Under the pieces are notes generated by a model that did no database searches, was not told the DNA's origin, and saw only the letters and a program-made list of their open reading frames with translations. Both the position numbers and the translations under genes were made by a program. Positions 1 to 5,763 of a stretch of DNA of 6,872 nucleotides are shown here, piece by piece. The stretch spans positions 1-6,872 of the forward strand of contig CAAEKO010000001.1 in NCBI GenBank assembly GCA_900756545.1, given 5' to 3'. Position 1 is the stretch's first letter. The number at the start of each line of letters is the position of its first letter. The DNA comes from Clostridia bacterium (lineage in GTDB: Bacteria > Bacillota > Clostridia > UBA1381).

Positions 1-301
1 ATTTTTGAGCCGGAACGGCGACCGGATCACCACCGGCAGCATAGAAAAGCTGTTAAAAAACTACTGCCGCACCGCCGGCATCACCCATCCAGACAAAACC
101 CGTCCCCACGCCCTGCGGCGTACCTTTGCCTGTCGTCTCTTAGAGGATGGTGTAGATATCAAAATGGTGGCTGAACTGATGGGGCATAAAAACATCGAAG
201 TCACGCACCGCTACTATGCCCAGTATAACGCAAAAGCCCGGAAAGAAGTCATGGACAATGTACAAATCCCGATTCCACAAAAGGATAAAAAGGAATCATA
301 A
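1..301 (+). CDS. Tyrosine recombinase/integrase, C-terminal fragment (5' end outside window)
   Basis: This is the catalytic C-terminal end of a phage-integrase/XerCD-type tyrosine recombinase, which cuts and rejoins DNA through a covalent 3'-phosphotyrosine. The reading frame is open at the left edge, so the TTG at position 5 is probably an internal Leu codon in the usual 'FLSR' strand and not a start. Counting that Leu as residue 1, the visible catalytic residues are H35 and R38 in HALRRT (box II His and Arg), H61 in LMGH, and the nucleophile Y70, nine residues after H61 in HKNIEVTHRYY. The first catalytic Arg and the arm- and core-binding domains lie upstream of the window. The tail after the Tyr is a short Lys-rich extension. 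Downstream genes are convergent. The sequence cannot show whether it serves an integrated element or is a chromosomal recombinase. The family assignment is firm, but the substrate is unknown. Confidence 0.9.
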   Translation, partial: FLSRNGDRITTGSIEKLLKNYCRTAGITHPDKTRPHALRRTFACRLLEDGVDIKMVAELMGHKNIEVTHRYYAQYNAKARKEVMDNVQIPIPQKDKKES

Positions 302-305
302 GCAT

Positions 306-330
306 AAATACGCGCCCGCCGGCGCATTCA
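306..330 (-). terminator. Weak hairpin terminator after the SLOG-family gene
   Basis: Immediately after the SLOG gene stop, the minus strand reads ATGCGCC, a GGCG loop, then GGCGCGT. This is a seven-pair GC-rich stem with one G-U wobble, followed by the short U-rich tail ATTTAT. The plus-strand version (GCGCC/GGCGC, then ATTCATTTC) could also end the convergent integrase transcript. The U tract is poor, so the call is moderate. Confidence 0.4.
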
Positions 331-819
331 TTTCTCTACATATATCTGATCCGCAATGTTGATAACCTCCCGACCGTATACCCGCGCTATACCCATAGTC
401 TGCGCCGTACCGCTGTGTTGAGTAAGCCGGAAGGCAATACCATAGTAGGCGTCTTTCACCAATGCCATATTTCTCTTTTTCATGCAGTCTGCTGAATACA
501 GTTCCGAGATATATCGTATCTCAGCGGAGGCCTCAGAAACCGTATGCAAAATTGAAATATCCCGCTCAGGCCAGTTTCTTTCAAAGCCCGGATAAGGCAG
601 ATACAGCCGCAGCCGGATATCAGTAAATTCCCGCTTTACACCTAAAACCGCAAGCGCGGCCAATAAATCAAATCCCCGCGCGCCGCCGGAAATAAAATCC
701 ACTACACCGTTTTGGGCATGCTTACGAATATTTTCCTCCAGATACTTTCGGATCAAGTCCAGCTTATTTGTCGGTAAAGTTCGGTGCCCGGTAAAAAAAC
801 AGCTTTTTTCCAATTCCAT
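328..819 (-). CDS. SLOG-family (DUF1273/YpsA-like) nucleotide-binding protein
   Basis: This is a 163-residue single-domain protein of the SLOG/DprA-like Rossmann superfamily, closest by motif to YpsA/DUF1273 proteins. Seen in the sequence: an N-terminal strand ending in FTGHR (residues 9-13), the nucleotide-site motif GGARGFD (45-51), LPYPGF near residues 75-80, RNMALV (116-121), and a C-terminal SGTAQT then INI strand. Known of the family: it is predicted to bind nucleotides or nucleotide-derived ligands. Functions are mostly unproven, although B. subtilis YpsA is linked to cell division and oxidative stress. The start at 819 is chosen because GAGGTG (824-829) lies four bases upstream. The in-frame ATG at 831 would overlap that Shine-Dalgarno. 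It is the last gene behind asd-dapA-dapB, beyond a hairpin terminator, and no separate promoter is visible, so it is probably transcribed by readthrough. No membrane segment or signal peptide is seen. The metabolic role is unknown. Confidence 0.85.
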   Translation of the reverse strand: MELEKSCFFTGHRTLPTNKLDLIRKYLEENIRKHAQNGVVDFISGGARGFDLLAALAVLGVKREFTDIRLRLYLPYPGFERNWPERDISILHTVSEASAEIRYISELYSADCMKKRNMALVKDAYYGIAFRLTQHSGTAQTMGIARVYGREVINIADQIYVEK

Positions 820-831
820 TGTACACCTCAT

Positions 832-870
832 AAAGAAAGCCGCTGTTATGAAAACAGCGGCTTTTATTTT
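832..870 (-). terminator. Bidirectional-looking hairpin terminator behind dapB
   Basis: A perfect 12-pair stem, AAAGCCGCTGTT (836-847) and AACAGCGGCTTT (853-864), encloses a five-base loop. On the minus strand the stem is followed by CTTTAT, a moderate U tract ending the dapB transcript eight bases after its stop codon. On the plus strand it is followed by TATTTTTC. No plus-strand gene reads into it, so the dap operon is its likely user. The SLOG Shine-Dalgarno begins only about seven bases beyond the stem, so incomplete termination would set SLOG expression. Confidence 0.8.
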
Positions 871-1632
871 TCAGCCGATTTCATTGACTAATTCGGTCAT
901 AGAATACATCCCGGGTTGCTTTCCAACCAAAAATTTTGCCGCCTTGACAGACCCGACCGCAAAAACTTCCTTGCTTGCAGCGGAATGCTTCAGTTCAATC
1001 ACTTCATCTGTTCCGGCAAATATGACCTCGTGATCACCCACGATCGTCCCGCCACGGACAGCATGCAGTCCGATTTCTGTCTTCCGGCGTTTCCTGCGTA
1101 CGCTATGCCGGTCATATACATACTCACAAGAATTTTTCAAAACCTCTGCGATACCGTCTGCAATGGCCAGCGCCGTGCCGGAGGGTGCGTCAATTTTCTG
1201 GTTATGATGCCGTTCCACAATTTCAATGTCAAACTGATCTTCTAAAAGTACGGCAGCCTTTTTCGCCAAAGAAATCAGAAGATTGATCCCAATACTCATA
1301 TTGGCAGAGAAAAATACCGGAATTTGTTTACTGGTTTCCGCCAGCAGTTCTTTCTGTTCCGCAGAAAGCCCCGTCGTCGCAATGACCGCCGGCAAATTTC
1401 TGGAAACGGCAAAAACCAGCAACGGCTCTAAAGCTGACGGATGGGAAAAATCAATGATGACGTCCGCCGCCTCTGTACACTCCGCCGGATCTGTATACAC
1501 AGGGTAATCGTTAGGCAATGCATTGCTGATATCAATACCAGCAACGATCCGGCAGCTATCGTCCTCCGACGCCAAACGCGTAATCACCCTGCCCATTTTT
1601 CCGTTGCATCCATTCAAAATAATGTTTGTCAT
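871..1632 (-). CDS. dapB: 4-hydroxy-tetrahydrodipicolinate reductase
   Basis: Cytosolic enzyme that reduces the DapA product to tetrahydrodipicolinate with NAD(P)H, the second committed step toward diaminopimelate and lysine. With the start used here it has 253 residues, close to the usual 240-270. Seen: an N-terminal Rossmann nucleotide loop GCNGKMGR (residues 8-15); DFSHP (61-65); the family signature HHNQKIDAPSGTA (142-154) carrying the catalytic His pair, the conserved Lys and the substrate-anion site; and a C-terminal RGGTIVGDHEV motif (193-203). The start at 1632 has GAGGAG (1639-1644) six bases upstream. The ATG at 1638 abuts that Shine-Dalgarno and is unlikely to be used. It begins 13 bases after the dapA stop, so the two are cotranscribed and possibly translationally coupled. 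It is controlled by the lysine riboswitch ahead of asd. Domain and signature are complete. Confidence 0.97.
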   Translation of the reverse strand: MTNIILNGCNGKMGRVITRLASEDDSCRIVAGIDISNALPNDYPVYTDPAECTEAADVIIDFSHPSALEPLLVFAVSRNLPAVIATTGLSAEQKELLAETSKQIPVFFSANMSIGINLLISLAKKAAVLLEDQFDIEIVERHHNQKIDAPSGTALAIADGIAEVLKNSCEYVYDRHSVRRKRRKTEIGLHAVRGGTIVGDHEVIFAGTDEVIELKHSAASKEVFAVGSVKAAKFLVGKQPGMYSMTELVNEIG

Positions 1633-1645
1633 TTGCATCTCCTCA

Positions 1646-2533
1646 TCAGAGCTTTTTCACACCGTATCGTGCAAGCATCTTTTTTAATTTATCTAAATTC
1701 GCCTCTTCCATTTCGTCCAGCGGGAGACGGAGATTGCCTACCGGATAACCCAATTCCCGCATTGCAACTTTGACAGGTACAGGATTCACTTCAATAAACA
1801 ATGTATTGATTAAGTCCAGCAGCTCCAGCTGTAGCTTGCAAGCATCATCTCCCCTGCCATCTAAATACATCCGGCAAATATTGTGAGTTTCCTTCGGCAA
1901 AATGTTTGCCACAACAGAAATTACTCCCTTTCCGCCCAAAGACATGATGGGCACGATCATATCATCGTTGCCGGAATAAATATATAATTCCGGCGCCTTT
2001 GCGGCTACCTGTGCCACATAGCTGATATTACCGCTTGCCTCTTTAATCGCGACAATATTGTCCAGTTTCGCCAGCTCCTGCAATACAGGAATGCTGATCG
2101 CCACGCCGGTACGGCTGGGAACATTGTACAGAATAATTGGAATATTTACAGCCTTCGCAATCGCAGTAAAATGAGAAATTAATCCCTTTTGGGTAGTTTT
2201 ATTGTAATACGGTGTTACACTCAAAATCCCGTCAGCCCCGGCTTTTTCGGCCTCCACAGAAAGATGGACGGCATGGGCTGTGTCATTGCTGCCTGTGCCG
2301 GCAATGACCGGAATACGGCCCGCTGTTTTCTCAACCGTATACTTGATTACAGCTAAATGCTCTGCATCCGGCATTGTCGACGCTTCGCCGGTTGTTCCGC
2401 AGATAATGATTGCGTCGGTTTTATTTGCAATGTGCATTTCAATCAATTCGCCTAAAGCGTCATAATTGACTTTATCCCCTTCAAACGGCGTGACGATTGC
2501 CACACCGGAGCCAGTAAAAGGTATTTTCTTCAT
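1646..2533 (-). CDS. dapA: 4-hydroxy-tetrahydrodipicolinate synthase
   Basis: Class I aldolase of the DapA/NAL (TIM-barrel) family. It condenses pyruvate with aspartate semialdehyde in the cytosol, the entry step of lysine and diaminopimelate synthesis. The 295-residue length is typical. Seen: CGTTGEAS (residues 46-53), whose Thr pair belongs to the proton relay; TPYYNK (107-112); the catalytic Tyr in LYNVPSRTG (Tyr136, with the substrate-carboxylate Arg141); and the Schiff-base Lys164 in AIKEASGN. The ATG at 2533 is preferred because GGTGA (2539-2543) lies five bases upstream. A GTG at 2542 is a weaker in-frame alternative that would add three residues. The gene follows asd by 26 bases and precedes dapB by 13, in pathway order. 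NAL-family lyases can look similar, but the dapB and asd neighbours settle the role. Confidence 0.97.
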   Translation of the reverse strand: MKKIPFTGSGVAIVTPFEGDKVNYDALGELIEMHIANKTDAIIICGTTGEASTMPDAEHLAVIKYTVEKTAGRIPVIAGTGSNDTAHAVHLSVEAEKAGADGILSVTPYYNKTTQKGLISHFTAIAKAVNIPIILYNVPSRTGVAISIPVLQELAKLDNIVAIKEASGNISYVAQVAAKAPELYIYSGNDDMIVPIMSLGGKGVISVVANILPKETHNICRMYLDGRGDDACKLQLELLDLINTLFIEVNPVPVKVAMRELGYPVGNLRLPLDEMEEANLDKLKKMLARYGVKKL

Positions 2534-2559
2534 GAAAATCACCGCTTCCTTTCTTACAA

Positions 2560-3642
2560 TTAGTCAAGATAACCCTTTGCTGTCAGCAGTTCAGCCATCA
2601 GAACAGCGCCGCCGGCCGCACCGCGCAGGGTATTATGGGACAAGCACACAAATTTATAATCATACTGGGTGTCTTCCCTGAGCCGTCCGATAGACACAGC
2701 CATACCGCCCTCCAAATTTCTGTCCAGTTTCGTCTGGGGACGGTCGTTTTCCTCAAAGTAGTTCAGGAACTGCTTCGGTGCATGAGGCAGGTTCAGCGCC
2801 TGCGGTTCGCCGGAAAATTCCTTCCACGCCCGTTTGATTTCGTCGATCGTTGGTTTCTTGTCAAAGCTTACGAATACCGCCGCCATGTGTCCGTTCGAAA
2901 CAGGCACACGCAGACATTGGGTCGTGATTGCCGGAGATTTTGCATCAACAATTTTATCCCCTTCGACACTTCCCCAAATCTTCAACGGCTCAACCTCACT
3001 CTTTTCTTCTTCACCGCCAATATACGGAATCATATTGTCCACCATTTCCGGCCAGCTTTCAAAGGTCTTTCCCGCACCGGAAATTGCCTGATATGTTGTC
3101 GCCAGACACTTGGTTACGCCATATTTCATAAGCGGATGCAGTGCAGGCACATAGCTTTGCAATGAACAGTTTGATTTCACCGCGATAAAACCACGCTTTG
3201 TTCCCAACCGTCTGCGCTGTGCGTGAATAATTTCCGCATGGTCAGCATTGATTTCCGGAATAATCATCGGCACGTCATCCGTATGCCGGTGTGCGGAATT
3301 GTTGGAAATCACCGGGCATTCCGCCTTAGCATACGCTTCCTCCAGCGCACGAATTTCATCTTTTTTCATATCTACGGCACAGAAGACAAAATCTACTTCT
3401 TTTGCAATCTTATCAATATCCTCTGTCGCATTGTATACAGTCATATCCGCAACGCTTTGCGGAATCTCATCATCCATTGCCCATTTCTTTCCTACAGCTT
3501 CTTTATATGTTTTTCCAGCGCTCCTGGGGGATGCCGCCAAAACCTTGATTGTATACCAGGGATGATCGTGAAGCAGCGTGATAAAACGCTGTCCTACCAT
3601 ACCCGTAGCGCCGATAATTCCTACATTATAATTTTCTTTCAT
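2560..3642 (-). CDS. asd: Aspartate-semialdehyde dehydrogenase, archaeal/fungal-type
   Basis: NADP-dependent enzyme that reduces aspartyl phosphate to aspartate semialdehyde, the shared precursor of lysine, diaminopimelate, threonine and methionine. The 360 residues and the motifs fit the 'non-USG-1' archaeal/fungal branch of the family (TIGR00978-like), not the classical enterobacterial or Bacillus form. Seen: the Rossmann loop GATGMVGQRF (residues 11-20); the catalytic Cys159 in KSNCSLQS; an acidic GGEEEKSEVEP stretch (209-219); and the catalytic base His252 in RVPVSNGHMAAV. The start at 3642 has AAAGGG (3651-3656) eight bases upstream and puts the Rossmann loop at the usual distance from the N terminus. 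The ATG at 3675 would add 11 unlikely residues. It is the first gene of the lysine operon, directly behind the riboswitch terminator. An upstream aspartokinase gene is not in this window. Confidence 0.95.
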   Translation of the reverse strand: MKENYNVGIIGATGMVGQRFITLLHDHPWYTIKVLAASPRSAGKTYKEAVGKKWAMDDEIPQSVADMTVYNATEDIDKIAKEVDFVFCAVDMKKDEIRALEEAYAKAECPVISNNSAHRHTDDVPMIIPEINADHAEIIHAQRRRLGTKRGFIAVKSNCSLQSYVPALHPLMKYGVTKCLATTYQAISGAGKTFESWPEMVDNMIPYIGGEEEKSEVEPLKIWGSVEGDKIVDAKSPAITTQCLRVPVSNGHMAAVFVSFDKKPTIDEIKRAWKEFSGEPQALNLPHAPKQFLNYFEENDRPQTKLDRNLEGGMAVSIGRLREDTQYDYKFVCLSHNTLRGAAGGAVLMAELLTAKGYLD

Positions 3643-3680
3643 GATTCCAGCCCTTTCCGAATGCATTAATAGCAATTACG

Positions 3681-3714
3681 TAAAAAAACACAATAGCCAC
3701 GACAAGCTATTGCG
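3681..3714 (-). terminator. Intrinsic terminator of the lysine riboswitch
   Basis: On the minus strand CGCAATAGC pairs with GCTATTGTG around an eight-base loop, a nine-pair stem with one G-U wobble. A run of seven T (3682-3688) follows, then the asd leader. The 5' arm (AGCTATTGC on the plus strand, 3705-3713) is also the partner of the aptamer's P1 3' strand, so it can form the antiterminator instead. This is the off-switch of the asd-dapA-dapB operon. Confidence 0.9.
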
Positions 3715-3747
3715 GTTTATATACGGAAGTATAAAATTGCAGTAGCC
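3705..3747 (-). promoter_or_regulatory. Antiterminator of the lysine riboswitch
   Basis: On the minus strand GGCTACTGC (3747-3739), which contains the 3' side of aptamer helix P1, can pair with GCAATAGCT (3713-3705), the 5' side of the terminator. The helix has one C-A mismatch and one G-U pair. Between them lies an inner hairpin in which TATAC pairs with GTATA around TTCC, with further A-U pairs. Forming this helix is incompatible with both P1 and the terminator, as expected for a lysine-off transcription switch. The pairing is seen in the sequence, and the switching is inferred from known lysC leaders. Confidence 0.75.
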
Positions 3748-3905
3748 CTCCATCATTTGTAATGATGACAGTCAGACTGTTATTCACAGCCTGCCCAGCA
3801 AACACCCTGCGGCGGACATATGCTTCGGCATTTTCCCCTTTCCGCACAGTTACGGCTCCCGCAGCCTACCTGCACATACTCTTGAAAAATGCGCCTCTAC
3901 TATCT
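3738..3905 (-). ncRNA. Lysine riboswitch (L box) aptamer controlling asd-dapA-dapB
   Basis: The leader RNA matches the lysine riboswitch in order and spacing. P1 is AGTAG (3901-3897) with CTACT (3745-3741). The core then has AGAGGCGC, CAAGAGTATG (in the P2 loop-E/kink-turn region), AAAGGGGA (3841-3834), TGCCGAAGCA (3830-3821), TTGCTGGGC (3801-3793), a P4 arm built from GGCAGGCTGT and its partner, a P5 hairpin ATCATT/AATGAT (3766-3752), and GGAGGGCTACT (3751-3741). These are the conserved five-way-junction blocks known from the B. subtilis lysC leader. Lysine binding stabilises P1, frees the terminator and turns the operon off. Limits are set by P1 and are accurate to a few bases. The gene context of lysine biosynthesis agrees. 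Confidence 0.96.
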
Positions 3906-3910
3906 TTGCC

Positions 3911-3942
3911 ATTATATTATCACGATTTTACGATTATGTCAA
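3911..3942 (-). promoter_or_regulatory. Sigma-A promoter of the asd-dapA-dapB operon
   Basis: On the minus strand a perfect -35 box TTGACA (3942-3937) is followed by a 17-base spacer and the -10 box TAATAT (3919-3914). A TATAAT overlaps at 3916-3911 with a 20-base spacing. Transcription should begin near 3908-3903, just before the aptamer's P1 helix, which gives a leader of about 260 bases up to asd. Confidence 0.88.
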
Positions 3943-4010
3943 GATATTTTTGATTTTCAGTACAAATATATGGAATCTACCTAAATTACGCAAAAATTCC
4001 TGTCCTTCCC

Positions 4011-4039
4011 TTGACAAACCCGCCCAACCCCGATACAAT
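4011..4039 (+). promoter_or_regulatory. Sigma-A promoter of metY
   Basis: A consensus -35 box TTGACA (4011-4016), a 17-base C-rich spacer and the -10 box TACAAT (4034-4039) give a near-ideal vegetative promoter. The expected start near 4046 leaves only about 27 bases of leader, too short for an S-box or T-box. It diverges from the asd promoter, with about 68 bases between the two -35 boxes. In that gap (3943-4010) no clear operator is seen. Confidence 0.88.
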
Positions 4040-4056
4040 AAAAGTATTATTTTGTC

Positions 4057-4075
4057 AAAGGAGTGATGCAATTTG
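4057..4075 (+). promoter_or_regulatory. Ribosome binding site and TTG start of metY
   Basis: The strong Shine-Dalgarno AAAGGAG (4057-4063) is followed nine bases later by TTG (4073). A TGA at 4064-4066 closes the metY frame upstream, so no earlier start exists, and the next Met codons lie inside the conserved fold. An ATG at 4066 is out of frame and only two bases from the Shine-Dalgarno. It opens a 14-codon reading frame ending at 4110. Confidence 0.75.
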
Positions 4076-5338
4076 AAAATAGAGACAAAATGCATACAGG
4101 AGGGTTATAAACCCAAAAACGGCGAACCCCGTGTCCTGCCGATTTATCAGAGTACCACCTTCAAATATGATACATGTGATTATATGGGAAAATTATTCGA
4201 TCTGGAAGCAGAAGGGTACTTTTACACCCGGCTGGCAAACCCTACGGTTGGTTGTGTAGAGGAAAAGGTAGCTCAACTTGAAGGCGGCGTTGGGGCGATG
4301 ATGACCGCTTCCGGACAAGCGGCGACACTGATTGCCGTCATGACGGCCTGCCATGCCGGCGATCATGTGATCTGTTCGGCGGCGGTTTATGGCGGAACCT
4401 TTAATCTGCTGGGCGTTACTCTGAAACGGTTTGGTATCGACGTTACCTTCGTGGATCCAGATGATGAATACGAGATTTTAGATAAAGCCTTTACGGACAA
4501 AACGAAAATGGTTCTGGGAGAAACGATTGCAAATCCAGCCCTGAATGTACTGGACATCGAAAAATTTGCAAAGCTTGCCCACGCTCATCATGTTCCTTTT
4601 GTCGTAGACAATACCTTTGCCACCCCAATTCTTTGCCGGCCCATTGAATTCGGTGCAGATATCGTGACCCATTCCACTTCAAAATACATGGACGGCCATG
4701 CGGTATCTTTGGGTGGAATAATCGTTGATAGCGGGAACTTCAATTGGGCCGCCAGCGGAAAATTTCCCGAATTTACCACACCTGATGAATCCTATCACGG
4801 CGTTGTTTATACAGAGCGTTTCGGGAAGGCTGCATTTATCACGAAAGCCAGAGCCCAGCTAATGCGGGATTTGGGATCAGCTCCCTCCCCGCAAAACGCC
4901 TTCTTATTAAATTTAGGCTTAGAAACCCTGCACCTCCGTATGCCGGCCCACAGTGCAAACGCGCTGAAGGTGGCGCAGTATCTAGAGAATGACAGCCGGA
5001 TCGCCTGGGTAAATTATCCCGGTCTGGCCAGCAGCAAGTATAAAGAATCTGTTGAAAAATATTTGCCGGGCGGCGCCAGCGGCGTAATCAGCTTTGGCGT
5101 AAAAGGCGGAAAAGAAGCTGCGATTCGGATGATGGATAATATGAAAATTGCCGCGATCGTAACCCATGTAGCGGACGCCCGGACCTGTGCGCTCCATCCG
5201 GCCAGCACGACCCACCGACAGATGAACGCGGAACAACTGGCAGAATGCGGAATCGGCGAGGATTTGATTCGTCTGAGCGTTGGCATTGAAAATGTAGATG
5301 ATATTATTGCGGATTTAGACCAGGCTTTAAATGCCTAA
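4073..5338 (+). CDS. metY: O-acetylhomoserine aminocarboxypropyltransferase (sulfhydrylase)
   Basis: PLP enzyme of the Cys/Met-metabolism family. It replaces the acetyl group of O-acetylhomoserine with sulfide to give homocysteine (or with methanethiol to give methionine), and acts as a cytosolic tetramer. The 421 residues fit MetY and are longer than cystathionine gamma-synthases or methionine gamma-lyases (about 380-400). Seen: YTRLANPT (residues 51-58), the PLP-phosphate contact from the neighbouring subunit; SGQAA (80-84); the ring-stacking Tyr106 in AVYGGT; Asp179 in VVDNTF; the Schiff-base Lys204 in THSTSKY; a MetY-type insertion after the Lys running through FNW and FPEF (223-234); and Arg400 in LIRLSVGIE for the substrate carboxylate. 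It starts with TTG, the only usable start. It is monocistronic between its own promoter and a hairpin terminator, divergent from the lysine operon. A side activity as a methionine or homocysteine lyase cannot be excluded. Confidence 0.93.
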   Translation: MKIETKCIQEGYKPKNGEPRVLPIYQSTTFKYDTCDYMGKLFDLEAEGYFYTRLANPTVGCVEEKVAQLEGGVGAMMTASGQAATLIAVMTACHAGDHVICSAAVYGGTFNLLGVTLKRFGIDVTFVDPDDEYEILDKAFTDKTKMVLGETIANPALNVLDIEKFAKLAHAHHVPFVVDNTFATPILCRPIEFGADIVTHSTSKYMDGHAVSLGGIIVDSGNFNWAASGKFPEFTTPDESYHGVVYTERFGKAAFITKARAQLMRDLGSAPSPQNAFLLNLGLETLHLRMPAHSANALKVAQYLENDSRIAWVNYPGLASSKYKESVEKYLPGGASGVISFGVKGGKEAAIRMMDNMKIAAIVTHVADARTCALHPASTTHRQMNAEQLAECGIGEDLIRLSVGIENVDDIIADLDQALNA

Positions 5339-5351
5339 ATAATTGCTATAG

Positions 5352-5374
5352 GCGCGGCAAATGCCGCGCTTTTT
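5352..5374 (+). terminator. Intrinsic terminator of metY
   Basis: Stem GCGCGGC (5352-5358) and GCCGCGC (5363-5369), with a four-base AAAT loop and the tail TTTTT (5370-5374), 13 bases after the metY stop codon. This is a standard strong rho-independent terminator. Confidence 0.93.
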
Positions 5375-5384
5375 GGCAAACATC

Positions 5385-5412
5385 AAAAAAAACCGCGCAA
5401 AAGCGCGGTTTT
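5385..5412 (-). terminator. Intrinsic terminator of the sigH/zinc-ribbon transcript
   Basis: A ten-pair stem, AAAACCGCGC (5389-5398) and GCGCGGTTTT (5403-5412), with an AAAA loop. On the minus strand the descending arm runs into eight T in a row (5392-5385), ideal for the transcript arriving from the zinc-ribbon gene, whose stop is 40 bases away. The TTTTAATT on the plus side could also act as a backup for metY. Confidence 0.92.
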
Positions 5413-5452
5413 AATTGACCTTGATGTAATTGATGAACCCGAAAGTGTGGGA

Positions 5453-5722
5453 TTATCTATGATTTTCAAAGCAATCGCTGCAATAAACTGGTCTGTCATT
5501 TCTCGGCATAAACGGAACCTTGTCCACCTTACCGCAGTCAGCACAAACAATTTCATACATTTCTCTATTTTGCTTAATGCTGTTTTTTCTCGCTACACGG
5601 CATTCCTTACAACGAATCGGTTCGTTCTGGAAACCTTTTTCTGCATAGAATTCCTGTTCCCCTGCGGAGAAAATGAATTCATTGCCGCAATCCTTACAGA
5701 TTAGAGTCTTGTCTTCGTACAT
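5453..5722 (-). CDS. Small double zinc-ribbon protein
   Basis: An 89-residue protein made of two Cys4 zinc ribbons. The first has C9-x2-C12 and C38-x2-C41, with the signature CKDCGNEFIFSAGEQEFYAEKGF typical of the short zf-trcl-type (PF13451-like) probable zinc-binding domain. The second has C60-x2-C63 and C81-x2-C84 around VPFMPRNDRPVYC. All eight Cys are present. No enzymatic residues, membrane segment or signal peptide are seen, so it is presumably a cytosolic nucleic-acid- or protein-binding factor of unknown role. The start at 5722 has GAGGG (5730-5734) seven bases upstream. The frame is open for another 39 codons upstream, but that part covers the RNA element between the genes and is not protein-like. 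It lies 118 bases behind sigH with no terminator between, so it is likely cotranscribed. Confidence 0.88.
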   Translation of the reverse strand: MYEDKTLICKDCGNEFIFSAGEQEFYAEKGFQNEPIRCKECRVARKNSIKQNREMYEIVCADCGKVDKVPFMPRNDRPVYCSDCFENHR

Positions 5723-5763
5723 GGTAATTCCCTCACTTTGAATTGATAAAAATTTATTTTTCC

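Noticed and set aside
916..1245. Plus-strand open frames over dapB, dapA and asd (for example 916-1245, 2635-3165, 3223-3669)
   Set aside because: They are antisense shadows of strongly supported enzymes, with no ribosome binding sites and no family-like motifs.
3762..3953. Plus-strand 63-codon frame within the asd leader
   Set aside because: It lies antisense to the lysine riboswitch and its promoter, and the RNA structure explains the conservation and composition of this stretch.
3943..4072. S-box, T-box or other riboswitch for metY
   Set aside because: The promoter at 4011-4039 leaves only about 27 bases before the start codon, and no aptamer motif is present on the plus strand.
4478..4779. 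Minus-strand open frames inside metY
   Set aside because: Several overlapping frames lie opposite a complete, motif-rich MetY protein. They lack start signals and protein-like features.
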